36,461 nt of DNA, from positions 1-36,461 of the forward strand of contig JANQKU010000060.1 of assembly GCA_028280955.1 (NCBI GenBank). The letters run 5' to 3'. Each line of letters starts with the position of its first letter. Within the stretch, counting starts at the first letter, position 1. Both the position numbers and the translations under genes were made by a program. The notes beneath the pieces were generated by a model that saw nothing but the letters and a program-made list of their open reading frames with translations, made no database searches and had not been told where the DNA came from. The stretch comes from Opitutaceae bacterium. Lineage in GTDB: Bacteria; Verrucomicrobiota; Verrucomicrobiia; Opitutales; Opitutaceae. Positions 27,964 through 35,091 of the stretch are shown here, one piece after another.

Positions 27964-28686
27964 TTATCGAAGAGCTTCACTCGTTTGGTTCGATACTGTA
28001 TTCCTAATAGCATTTCTTAACTCAATTGCATTGTTCACTGTCTGATCTGGAATTTCTGCAGGATTTCTTGGGTTTAGGATAGAATATATGCCGCGCCTAA
28101 ACCAAATGGTTCTTAACCCGAGTTTTTTTGCAGGTATGATATCATTGTCTAATCGATCGCCGATCATGATACAGTGGCGCGGAGCAACCTTAAATAGATC
28201 AAGGTAATGCATGAAAAATCGAGTATCGGGTTTAGAGACGTTTAGGTCTTCAGAGACGAGAGTATGCTCGAAATATTCAAGCAGACCATGCTTCGTTAAG
28301 ACTTCTCGAATACTGCCTTTGGCGTTTCCCGCTAATGAAAGAGTATACTCAGCAGCAAATTCTCGTACTAAATCTTTAATTCCTTCGACTAAGATTCGTT
28401 CTGTATTTTTTTCAAATTCCTTGGTTTTGATAGTGATTGAGCGCTTCAAATGACTGAATTTATTGAGATCAGGTGCGCATAAACGCCAAACAATAGTTGA
28501 AACAAGTTCGGGGACAAAGCTCTGTATGCTTTCTCTTACGATGATATTGAATTTGGTTTTGGTCAGATCTGGGTCGGTTTTTTGCAAACACGTATATACG
28601 ACTTTATCTAAATATTGTTTATAGGCGATTTCTTCCTCTAGGAGGACACCACCGATGTCAAAAAGGATCACCCAATGATTTTTCAT
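27964..28686 (-). CDS. HAD-superfamily hydrolase
   Basis: A 240-residue cytoplasmic protein of the haloacid dehalogenase superfamily, probably a phosphatase for a small phosphorylated metabolite. Motif I is VILFDIGGVLL with nucleophile D10; the residue two places later is Gly, not the usual second Asp. Motif II is around SLAGNAKG, motif III has Lys in SKPDTRFF, and motif IV is MIGDRLDNDI. A helical cap lies at about residues 15-95. The missing second Asp is common among FDIGGV-type members and makes the phosphatase assignment less sure. It is the last gene, in transcription order, of the all-minus-strand block. Confidence 0.8.
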   Translation of the reverse strand: MKNHWVILFDIGGVLLEEEIAYKQYLDKVVYTCLQKTDPDLTKTKFNIIVRESIQSFVPELVSTIVWRLCAPDLNKFSHLKRSITIKTKEFEKNTERILVEGIKDLVREFAAEYTLSLAGNAKGSIREVLTKHGLLEYFEHTLVSEDLNVSKPDTRFFMHYLDLFKVAPRHCIMIGDRLDNDIIPAKKLGLRTIWFRRGIYSILNPRNPAEIPDQTVNNAIELRNAIRNTVSNQTSEALR

Positions 28687-28770
28687 TTTTCGAACGTTCT
28701 GGCTTATTTGTGGCTTCAGAAAGCGGAGTGATGAGTAACCATTTAGGTAAAACCTTTTCGTCGGCCATTA

Positions 28771-29568
28771 TCATTGGTTCCAGTCAGGGTAGGTTGCTTT
28801 GACCCGTTTTGAAACATTGAAATAGGAATACCAAATGGCAAAGGCGATGATTCCCTGAAAAAGTCCTTTGATTGCGCTGGGCGCAATGTCCTCTGGATCC
28901 ATTCCCGACAAGAAAGCAAGGACTGTGCTGAGAAGATTCCAGCCCAAGACAATGAGCAACCATCTCTTCGCCTCCTGCACAACTCCAGGTGTGATGTCGC
29001 GAAGCCGAAGCGCTATCATAATCCATTTAATAACGAGGAATATACCTACGCCGGCTTCGATTATTCCTACCACAAGAATACCGGGGTATCTTCCGGCCAA
29101 ATTCGACAATCCAATGAAACCTATGATCTGCTGTATTGCGAATATTATAGGTGAGACATAAATGTTCACGATAACGAAGAATTTTAGCCATCCGTGCACT
29201 CCGTAATAAGGGCTGCTAGTATCTCCTGTCATCTCGAGGCCTTGCTGACTTTCTGCGATATTACCATTAGAGAAAGGATGGTTTGCCAGAGAGAGGATAA
29301 ATGGAATCAGCATACAAAAGCCGATTAGATTGATCAGGCTGAGGGGCACTCTCATGACATCGTAAAATCTTGAGACATCAAAGTCGGCGCCAAATCTCAT
29401 CAGTAACTGTGGGATTTGCCATCCGATCATGTTTACCAGTCCGGCTGCCAAAAAGGCAATCAGCCATGGTTTTCCGGGCAGATACTTCCGAGTGGCTGCT
29501 AAAACAATCAGAGCGATGCTTATGAGGGGGTAACACAGTCCGAGGACCATTTGGAATGATTCTTTCAT
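28771..29568 (-). CDS. Multi-pass membrane protein with DUF2569-like domain
   Basis: A 265-residue integral membrane protein with about six or seven hydrophobic helices. The C-terminal two thirds resemble DUF2569: YYGVHGWLKFFVIVNIYVSP opens the domain and IWYSYFNVSKRVKATYPDW closes it, as in other members. The first about 110 residues add three further membrane segments. The function of the family is unknown. It lies 84 nt upstream of the HAD gene in the same direction; a separate role is as likely as a shared one. Confidence 0.7.
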   Translation of the reverse strand: MKESFQMVLGLCYPLISIALIVLAATRKYLPGKPWLIAFLAAGLVNMIGWQIPQLLMRFGADFDVSRFYDVMRVPLSLINLIGFCMLIPFILSLANHPFSNGNIAESQQGLEMTGDTSSPYYGVHGWLKFFVIVNIYVSPIIFAIQQIIGFIGLSNLAGRYPGILVVGIIEAGVGIFLVIKWIMIALRLRDITPGVVQEAKRWLLIVLGWNLLSTVLAFLSGMDPEDIAPSAIKGLFQGIIAFAIWYSYFNVSKRVKATYPDWNQ

Positions 29569-29685
29569 ATTAGGGGTAGTAACTTAAGGTTCTTCCTTCT
29601 TTCTAGCTAGGATTGAATATACCAGAGAAGAAGTGATGGAGTGTGTTGTAACGATGGTTACAATACGATTATTTAGTTAAAATTA

Positions 29686-30027
29686 TTATTCCTTTTCAAT
29701 AAAGGCAATTTTCATTCCATCAGGTCTAAAACGATAAATTTCATGGTTTCCCAGGGCATTCTTTCTGGTGGATTTTCGACTTCAACCTGATCTCGAACCT
29801 TTTCCCAGAGCTGTTCAAAGTCATCAATGACGAAATTGATGATATCAGAAGTCGATCTCCGAACTAAACTGACAGTCTCTAAGATACCAAATCCAGCATT
29901 GTGTTCCAGCTTTATATCCAATCCAACGTTCGTAGGTTATAGTTTCATGGAAGCTCAAGATGTCGGAGTAAAACTTTCGAGAGCTCTCAAGATTCGATAC
30001 AACAATCGTCACATATTGGAATCTCAT
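29686..30027 (-). pseudogene. VOC/glyoxalase-like protein, broken by two frameshifts
   Basis: A VOC-fold protein of about 113 residues can be pieced together from two frames. It starts MRFQYVTIVVSNLESSRKFY in frame one. Near nt 29915 it moves to another frame (LEHNAGFGILETVSLVRRS to DQVEVENPPE). Near nt 29757 it returns to the first frame (ALGNHEIYRFRPDGMKIAFI, ending at TAA 29686). The closing RPDGMKIAF is the standard end of VOC domains. The two shifts cancel, so start and stop are in the same frame, but the middle has stops in that frame. It is either a decayed gene or carries two sequencing errors. Confidence 0.75.
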
Positions 30028-30085
30028 AGATTTTGATTTGGTGTTAATGATGGAGTAGGGGAAAATTGGTACAGGTGAAGTTGTT

Positions 30086-30123
30086 TTATAACCACGAAGA
30101 GCACAAAGGGCACGAAGAGAGGA
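30086..30123 (+). repeat. Left inverted copy of the ACCACGAAG repeat
   Basis: TTATAACCACGAAGAGCACA followed by AAGGGCACGAAGAGAGGA. The same sequence, about 85% identical over the core, is found inverted at 30496-30533. It lies 3 nt beyond the stop of the GxxExxY gene. Confidence 0.8.
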
Positions 30124-30126
30124 AAC

Positions 30127-30534
30127 TTAGATAACATATCTTTTTATTCCTTCTTTCAATTTGGAAACATTAAAGTTGATGAGTAAGCCTGTTTTAATAC
30201 CGGATAGCTTCAGATAAGTCAGAACCTGTGCTTCATGGATGGGTTCGATCTTTTTTACACTTTTAAGCTCTATGATTAGTCGATTCTCTATTAAAAGATC
30301 CACTCGATAACCACAGTCCAGGTTAATTCCTTTGTATTCAATAGGTAGAGGTGCCTCGCAGTCGTGGGCGATTCCGTTCAATTCGAGCTCTCGGCTCAAG
30401 CATTTTTGGTAGGATGATTCTAACAACCCGGGACCAAGTGAACGATGTACTTCGATAGCATAACCGATAAGTTGATGAGAGAGAGTTTCAAATTCTCTTC
30501 CTTCGTGTTCTTTGTGTCCTTCGTGGTTAACCAT
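30127..30534 (-). CDS. GxxExxY protein
   Basis: A 135-residue protein of the GxxExxY family, named for the motif seen here as GPGLLESSYQKCL (residues about 34-46). The core CGYRVDLLIENRLIIELKSV has the D...E-x-K arrangement of PD-(D/E)XK nucleases, so nuclease-like activity is possible but unproven. The first residues, VNHEGHKEHEGRE, are encoded by the repeat at 30496-30533. The gene therefore starts in one repeat and stops 3 nt short of the inverted copy, filling a 448-bp unit. Such genes are often found in several copies per genome. Confidence 0.88.
   Translation of the reverse strand: MVNHEGHKEHEGREFETLSHQLIGYAIEVHRSLGPGLLESSYQKCLSRELELNGIAHDCEAPLPIEYKGINLDCGYRVDLLIENRLIIELKSVKKIEPIHEAQVLTYLKLSGIKTGLLINFNVSKLKEGIKRYVI
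30496..30533 (-). repeat. Right inverted copy of the ACCACGAAG repeat
   Basis: On the minus strand, TTAACCACGAAGGACACAAA then GAACACGAAGGAAGA. It pairs with the copy at 30086-30123 and contains the ATG and first dozen codons of the GxxExxY gene. A degenerate related stretch (ACTACGAAAAGCGCGAAGC) lies at 36351-36369. Confidence 0.8.
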
Positions 30535-30551
30535 TCTTTTCTGCAGCGAAT

Positions 30552-30629
30552 GCCGAGTTAGCCATTCATTGTTGTCTCCTTGATGTTCATCTGCAAGTCT
30601 GCAAAAGAGTATTGTTAAGGTGAAGTGAA
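30552..30629. repeat. Intergenic repeat, copy A (about 78 bp)
   Basis: Begins GCCGAGTTAGCCATTCA and ends AAGGTGAAGTGAA. It is similar in length and ends to copy D (34996-35074) and in its first half to copy B (33970-34026). It lies directly after the low-molecular-weight phosphatase gene in transcription order. Overall identity is only about 60-70%, so the copies are old. Confidence 0.6.
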
Positions 30630-30639
30630 GTTATTTTCG

Positions 30640-31140
30640 CTATTTTATGCGAATGGTTCTTTGAATTTTTTCAACTGTCAGCTTTGCTATTCTCTCAAGT
30701 TCACTAAAGCAACTGGCAAATCGTTGCGGATCTTGCGCGCCTTTCTTTGCATCAAATGTATCAATAAAATCCTTTTGTCCCTCTCCAATGAATTCATAGA
30801 ATAGCATCACCTTCCGGGCATGAATTTGCTCTCCGAGCCGAGACAGTAATTCTTGTCTCCTTGTGGTATCAGCTACCAAGATTAAGTCTGATTCCACGAG
30901 ATGTTGCTGTGTTTCTTTATCAAGAATATTGCGTTTTACAGACCCTTTAAGGCCTCTGCTTCTCAATTCGCTTTGTACCTCGGCCAACAAACGATCACTC
31001 TGAGGATAAGCATCTAAGGGTGCAGTGCCGCATGAAAACAGATCAATGTTAAATGAAGCTCTGTTGGCATAGTCATCCAGATAGTGATGAAGTATTTGAC
31101 TCCTGGCAATATTACCGTGGCAAATAACGCTTATTTTCAT
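30640..31140 (-). CDS. Low-molecular-weight protein-tyrosine-phosphatase family protein
   Basis: A 166-residue protein. The P-loop VICHGNIARSQ at residues 5-15 matches C(X)5R-S with nucleophile C7 and R13. LILVADTTRRQELLSRLG and a later ..AQDPQRF.. supply the middle block and the general-acid Asp of LMW phosphatases and related arsenate reductases. No arsenic-resistance or capsule genes are near, so the substrate is unknown. The family usually has CxGNICRS; His8 and Ala12 are small departures. Confidence 0.8.
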   Translation of the reverse strand: MKISVICHGNIARSQILHHYLDDYANRASFNIDLFSCGTAPLDAYPQSDRLLAEVQSELRSRGLKGSVKRNILDKETQQHLVESDLILVADTTRRQELLSRLGEQIHARKVMLFYEFIGEGQKDFIDTFDAKKGAQDPQRFASCFSELERIAKLTVEKIQRTIRIK

Positions 31141-31231
31141 GATCCATTTTCCTGAGCTGAAGGAGCGGGGCTTGTCCCAGTTGCCTGAAGTGACTTGATA
31201 TGTGTTGTTCTTTTCATACTTCGACGAGATC

Positions 31232-31585
31232 CTAGATTTTAACCATTGTTCCGTCTTCGTTTCTCAATTTTCTACCAGCGTAGATATACCAGTGAAGGTG
31301 TTTGCTGGTTTGCTGATCACCGACATTTGTGACGATGCTACAACCTCCGAAATCTTTTTCGACTGTTGATGAGATCTTAATCAGTGTATCCATGATTTCT
31401 TTCTTAAGTAACTCGTGATCTTCGGTTAGCCTTGAAAGACTTTCGATGTGGTCTTTCGGGACTATCACTATATGTCGCTCCCAGTATGGGTTGGTATGGT
31501 GGAAAGCAAATAAGTGGCCCGTTTCTGATACGATCTCAACGTCGATTAATTTAGGGATGATTTGATCGCAGTAGATGTCGTTCAT
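31232..31585 (-). CDS. HIT-family nucleotide-binding protein
   Basis: A 117-residue protein of the histidine triad family (nucleotide hydrolases and transferases). The fold is seen from ETGHLFAFHH, then HIVIVPKDHIESLSRL, and the active-site stretch SKHLHWYIYAG near residues 93-103. The usual HxHxH is HLHWY here. The central, nucleophilic His is kept but the third His is Tyr. Its target nucleotide is unknown. It is 91 nt upstream of the phosphatase gene. Confidence 0.8.
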   Translation of the reverse strand: MNDIYCDQIIPKLIDVEIVSETGHLFAFHHTNPYWERHIVIVPKDHIESLSRLTEDHELLKKEIMDTLIKISSTVEKDFGGCSIVTNVGDQQTSKHLHWYIYAGRKLRNEDGTMVKI

Positions 31586-31776
31586 TTTTTTCGCATATCA
31601 ACCAGTATACATAATTTAGGTCGTGGTTAGAAAAAAGCAAAGTATCTGGTACATAGATGTTTCGGTGAGAAATCGATACCTGCAGAAATATGGTCTCTCA
31701 TGAATCAAATTCATGTTTATTTGTAGACATATGATGGAGTGCTTTGAAGGTATTACCTCTATCGTTTTGTTCAGCC

Positions 31777-32016
31777 TTATGCAGTGTCAGGCAAAGCTTC
31801 AAATTCACGTCTCCTATCTTCCATCCACTTTTCCATGGTGACCGGAGCTTGCATGAGTTCTTTCATCTTACTCATCGCCTGGAGGTGTGCTTCATCGCCC
31901 TCCTGAAACATCTCCATCCCGTGCTTTTTGCTCATCTCGGTTATTTCTTCAAAGGAGTTTGCGTGAAATTCCATATTACAGGCTCCACCTAGCTGTTTAC
32001 ATGTCATTGTTTTCAT
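31777..32016 (-). CDS. DUF1059-family small protein
   Basis: A 79-residue soluble protein of unknown function. TMTCKQLGGACNMEFHANSF at the start and the repeated Met-rich helical part (EMSKKHGMEMFQEGDEAHLQ) match DUF1059. The two cysteines C6 and C13 are the conserved pair and might bind metal or form a disulfide. The start is ATG 32016 because AAGGA lies 6 nt before it; a longer frame from 32109 would overlap the upstream gene by 14 nt and add sequence unlike the family. Confidence 0.85.
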   Translation of the reverse strand: MKTMTCKQLGGACNMEFHANSFEEITEMSKKHGMEMFQEGDEAHLQAMSKMKELMQAPVTMEKWMEDRRREFEALPDTA

Positions 32017-32095
32017 AAGTGTCCTTTCGATTTGTCTTTTGTTTTGTTCAATGCCAAAGGTCAGGTGCGATGTTGCCTGCATCATCTTTGTTGGC

Positions 32096-33106
32096 TTAAA
32101 ATACCGCATCCATCAATAAATAGATGGCCAGAAGAAGCCAGGTGAGAACTACAGTCCAGTAAAGAAAAGGGTTGGATCGCCGGCTCAATGGTTCAATAAA
32201 ATACGTCGTTCCACTTTTCAAATCTGGAATTACCCAGAACAAAAATAATGCTCCCCACGCCCAATTCTGTTCGAAAAGTATGATGAGATAAATCATTATT
32301 AACCCAATCAGGCTTCTCCACTTCAGTTTAGGTTGAGCTTTATAAGAATGCGGTAAGCCAATTGCCTTCGGTTTTTGCTGTTTGGATTCGGTTATCAAAA
32401 ATGCGGCTCCTTGGTTATCATAAGCCAAGAGGTGTTTCCCATCAGTATTTTTGTGGCCATCGATTACCCGGCCTCCGGCCTGTTCGATCGAGATTTTCGC
32501 TGCCTTCTGATCACGAATCGTAAAATAGACAGCCCAGAATTCTTTTTCGCCCTTGATTTCATTTGGAGCTATTTGAATGGAGGCAATCTTTTCTTTCTCT
32601 TTGTTGAAGATGGCATAGCGATCATCGGTTTCATTCTCAATACTCCAATCAAAGAGAGAGGTATAAAAAGATCTGACCAATGAGATATCCGATACGAAGA
32701 GCTCACTCCAGCCCCATCTGCCGTGGGAACTAAGATCACGTTCGGTTTTTAACGCATCTCCTTGGTAACAAGTGAAGCCTGCTCCTGCCGGATCGCGGAT
32801 AAGAACAATTTTTCCCCAGTCTTTTTGTTCCTCCAATTCGATCTTACCTCCCAATTCCCTGGCTTTGGTTGCTATTGCTTTGACATCCTCAACGGCAATA
32901 TAAGTCATCCAAAATGATGGCATGTGAATTTTCTGCAAAAATTCGGGCATTACATAGAGCCCAGCAGAGGGAGTTTCTTGGGAAGAACAACTGATGTAGC
33001 CGGAGCTGTCCGGTATGAAGTCCCAATCGAATACATTCCGGTAAAACTTCTTCGCCGCACCGACGTCGAATGTCGAAAGATCAATCCATGTGAAATGGCT
33101 GTTCAT
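32096..33106 (-). CDS. Double VOC-domain protein with C-terminal membrane segments
   Basis: A 336-residue protein. Two VOC (glyoxalase/bleomycin-resistance fold) domains are in tandem: residues about 4-118 (FTWIDLSTFDVGAAKKFYRN to DPAGAGFTCYQGD) and about 128-242 (WGWSELFVSDISLVRSFYTS to AAFLITES). These are typical of the CFP32-type VOC proteins. After about residue 265 there are at least two hydrophobic stretches (SLIGLIMIYLIILFEQNWAW and YWTVVLTWLLLAIYLL), so the protein is likely membrane-anchored by its C-terminus, which is unusual for the fold. Substrate unknown. No Shine-Dalgarno sequence is obvious. Confidence 0.8.
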   Translation of the reverse strand: MNSHFTWIDLSTFDVGAAKKFYRNVFDWDFIPDSSGYISCSSQETPSAGLYVMPEFLQKIHMPSFWMTYIAVEDVKAIATKARELGGKIELEEQKDWGKIVLIRDPAGAGFTCYQGDALKTERDLSSHGRWGWSELFVSDISLVRSFYTSLFDWSIENETDDRYAIFNKEKEKIASIQIAPNEIKGEKEFWAVYFTIRDQKAAKISIEQAGGRVIDGHKNTDGKHLLAYDNQGAAFLITESKQQKPKAIGLPHSYKAQPKLKWRSLIGLIMIYLIILFEQNWAWGALFLFWVIPDLKSGTTYFIEPLSRRSNPFLYWTVVLTWLLLAIYLLMDAVF

Positions 33107-33158
33107 TGTATTTTGCTAAATCTCAAAGATAAATTTTTTCTTAGAATAAGGTTAAACT

Positions 33159-33204
33159 GATGCAAGAATGGAAGTCGAGGAGCGACTATAATAACTCATA
33201 TGCT
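33159..33204. repeat. Intergenic repeat C, copy 1 (46 bp)
   Basis: Begins TGATGCAAGAATGGAAGT and ends ATATGC. An ungapped 46-bp match (about 32 of 46 identical) is at 34679-34724. It lies between the broken nitrilase gene and the double-VOC gene, 53 bp before the latter's start. Confidence 0.5.
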
Positions 33205-33209
33205 AAGTC

Positions 33210-33956
33210 TTAACTATTTTTGTATTCGAAAATCAGATAGTCCTCTTCGTCCCATTTACACTGATTTTCAATTTCTCCGAATGCAGTAATGACGTAACTT
33301 CCTCCCATGTTGCCGTCGCCATCACGATCAAGGAAGTTCGCCCAGTTCGCAGCAATTACGTTAACTCTATTTCGTCTTGCAAAATCACGGATCTCTTCGT
33401 CGTCAAAGTCTTTAACCGATTTTCGGCTGTCGTTACGCCGAAGGCATCCAGGCCAATAAACGACGTCAGTGTCTTTACTAATAAATACCTCAGCTTCTTC
33501 TATATTTCGGAATTCTCGGCAAATCACGAAATCGAATTTTATATCCCTATAGTGAAAGCCTTTTCGCTTTGTCCCTGAACGGAAAAATTTCTCTTCATTG
33601 CCTTCTTTTAAATGAACTTTTTCGTCAATGTAGTGCGTTCCGTCGGGAAACACAGTCATCATCGTATTAAGTGGTTTGCCAGAAATTTTTTTCTGGAAGA
33701 GAGCCGTCCCAAAACTTACGACGATCTCTTTACGATTGCTCCACTCTTTGATTCGTTCGATTGTCCTGGATATGTGATCGATGACCAGTGATCTTTCCTC
33801 TTTCGCTATCTTCCCCGTGAATCAAGTGGTCGCTAGCTCTGGTAAAACAATGGCATCGGCTCCTTTTCCTGCAGCCTTTTCCATCAGTCGAAATTGACCA
33901 TCCACTGTATCCGTAAATTCATTCTCGATTTTGGGTTGAATTGTCGCTATCTTCAT
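33210..33956 (-). pseudogene. Carbon-nitrogen hydrolase gene with in-frame TGA
   Basis: A 248-codon nitrilase-superfamily frame from ATG 33956 (MKIATIQPKIENEFTD) to the stop at 33210. It is open except for a TGA at codon 45 (33822-33824), directly after LPELATT, where the family normally has Gly. A single base change from GGA would explain it. The catalytic triad is otherwise intact: E40 (LPEL), K113 (EKVHLK) and C146 (VICREF). The part after the stop is well preserved and could restart at Met99 or Met100 but would then lack the catalytic Glu. It is probably a recent nonsense mutation or a sequencing error. Confidence 0.8.
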
Positions 33957-33969
33957 TTCTTTTTCCAAA

Positions 33970-34026
33970 GCCGAGTTATCCATTCACTCTAGAGGCCTTA
34001 ATGACAGTCTGCAAGGTTCAAGAGTA
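33970..34026. repeat. Intergenic repeat, copy B
   Basis: GCCGAGTTATCCATTCA (16 of 17 identical to copy A) followed by a weaker match ending in AGTCTGCAAG and AAGAGTA. It departs from copies A and D after 34026, where a structured hairpin (34022-34066) begins. Confidence 0.55.
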
Positions 34027-34066
34027 GTTGGCAAGCCACTCTGTGGCGCCGCCAACGGCCATACTC
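34022..34066. repeat. Nested hairpin next to repeat copy B
   Basis: Outer stem GAGTA (34022-34026) with TACTC (34062-34066); middle stem GTTGGC (34027-34032) with GCCAAC (34051-34056); inner stem GCCAC (34035-34039) with GTGGC (34043-34047) and a TCT loop. It has 16 base pairs in all with small bulges. There is no T-run, so it is not an intrinsic terminator. Confidence 0.5.
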
Positions 34067-34125
34067 AATAGAAGTTAGCGTGGAGCGCTGGTGATGTTAC
34101 CATATTTTTCAATGACGTTGATTTC

Positions 34126-34656
34126 TTATTTTTCCAAGGGGACTGGATTTTTCTTCTGGATTTCTCTGGCAGATTTTCTCTGTTTTTCATGTGGTTGGAA
34201 TGCATCCACTAAGAGCATGGTGACATCAGTCTTTTTAGCATCCGAATACTTGGCCAATGTCGCATCGTCCCACTTAGAGACAAGAACTTCAACTTGAGCC
34301 TGCTTCTTGATCTCCGGTAACTGATCTGAAATATGCGCCAGGATGTTATTCACCGGGGCAGTGCTAAATCCCTGCTTATGCAATAATGCCTGACGTTCCT
34401 CGCCCCACGCTTCAAGCTCTTTGATCCTCTCTTGGTTTTCTTCCTCTTTGGCCTTTTTGTATTCTTTCATTTTTTTGGCCATGAGTTTGCCGTCGGTTTT
34501 CTTATAAACCCCGGAATCAATAAACGCTATAGCAATAGAACGGGAATCATAGACTCCGATTCGTGTTGTGCCCGGATTTTCTTTATTTTCCGCAAAAATT
34601 ATTTGGACGATCGTGATTGTGCCCATCGCGATGAGTGATCTGATGATTTTCTTCAT
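34126..34656 (-). CDS. Secreted protein of unknown function
   Basis: A 176-residue protein with a signal peptide (MKKIIRSLIAMGTITIVQIIFA). The mature part opens with RIGVYDSRSIAIAFIDSG and continues with a long charged helix (about residues 55-95, rich in Lys and Glu, likely coiled coil), then VLVSKWDDATLAKYSDAKKT. The order of a short strand followed by a coiled coil recalls periplasmic OmpH/Skp-like chaperones, but I cannot assign it to that family. An open frame with no good start ends over its ATG (ATGA overlap at 34653-34656). Confidence 0.65.
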   Translation of the reverse strand: MKKIIRSLIAMGTITIVQIIFAENKENPGTTRIGVYDSRSIAIAFIDSGVYKKTDGKLMAKKMKEYKKAKEEENQERIKELEAWGEERQALLHKQGFSTAPVNNILAHISDQLPEIKKQAQVEVLVSKWDDATLAKYSDAKKTDVTMLLVDAFQPHEKQRKSAREIQKKNPVPLEK

Positions 34657-34678
34657 TTGCTTTTTGGTAAAAATTGAA

Positions 34679-34724
34679 GTGATACAAGAGTGGAAGTAGT
34701 GGAATAGTTATTACGAATTATATG
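34679..34724. repeat. Intergenic repeat C, copy 2 (46 bp)
   Basis: Begins TGATACAAGAGTGGAAGT and ends ATATGC. It is an ungapped partner of 33159-33204 in the same orientation, 23 bp before the start of the secreted-protein gene. Confidence 0.5.
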
Positions 34725-34861
34725 CATTGATTTGTTCATCCGGTTTTGTTTTTTAGCTTCTGGCCTTGAGAGTTGTTTTTCTCTAGCTTGTTGTATTACT
34801 CCTTGCTGATGAAAACCCTTTGGTGAAAAGGCTCTGCTAATTCCTGCCCTAACTTGTCCTT

Positions 34862-34993
34862 TTAGTGATAACCCGAATGGAGAACTTTTCGTGTTTTCAA
34901 ACCTAGATCGATATAATACCTGATGTTCTTGTCTTCTCTCTTTCTCATTTCGAAGTCAGCTCCACTCAAAACGTCTATTCTGTTTTCAAACAT
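34862..34993 (-). CDS. Possible 43-residue protein in the gap after vapC
   Basis: An ORF beginning MFENRIDVLSGADFEMRKRE and ending TRKVLHSGYH, charged and without membrane segment. No family recognised and no clear Shine-Dalgarno sequence. The gap it lies in (34657-35091, 435 bp) otherwise holds repeat copies C2 and D and an open frame of about 100 codons (down to 34653) without a plausible start, which may be gene debris. Confidence 0.3.
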   Translation of the reverse strand: MFENRIDVLSGADFEMRKREDKNIRYYIDLGLKTRKVLHSGYH

Positions 34994-34995
34994 AA

Positions 34996-35074
34996 CGCGA
35001 GTAATCCATTTACCGCAATGATTCTAATGTTATTCTACCAGTCTGAAGGATGAGGGTGATGAAGGTGAAGTGAA
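34996..35074. repeat. Intergenic repeat, copy D (about 79 bp)
   Basis: Begins CGCGAGTAATCCATTTA and ends AAGGTGAAGTGAA, with CCAGTCTG in the middle. The last 13 bases are identical to those of copy A, and the length differs by one base. It lies 17 bp after the vapC stop in transcription order. Confidence 0.6.
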
Positions 35075-35091
35075 ATAGAGAAGGGTTTTGT

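Noticed and set aside
28658-28768. 36-codon minus-strand ORF beginning MADEKVLPKW
   Set aside because: It starts just after the DUF2569 gene but runs 29 nt into the HAD gene in another frame; no family is recognised.
29646-29663. TTGTAAC-GATG-GTTACAA palindrome upstream of the DUF2569 gene
   Set aside because: It could be an operator, but it has no regulator nearby and no second copy was seen, so it is left unannotated.
31699-31715. CATGAAT-CAA-ATTCATG hairpin
   Set aside because: A perfect short palindrome, but AT-rich, in a gap with no positional logic and no clean T-run; it could be chance.
33822-33824. TGA as a selenocysteine codon
   Set aside because: The codon replaces a family Gly, not Cys, and is not at a catalytic position. 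No SECIS-like hairpin is evident just downstream.
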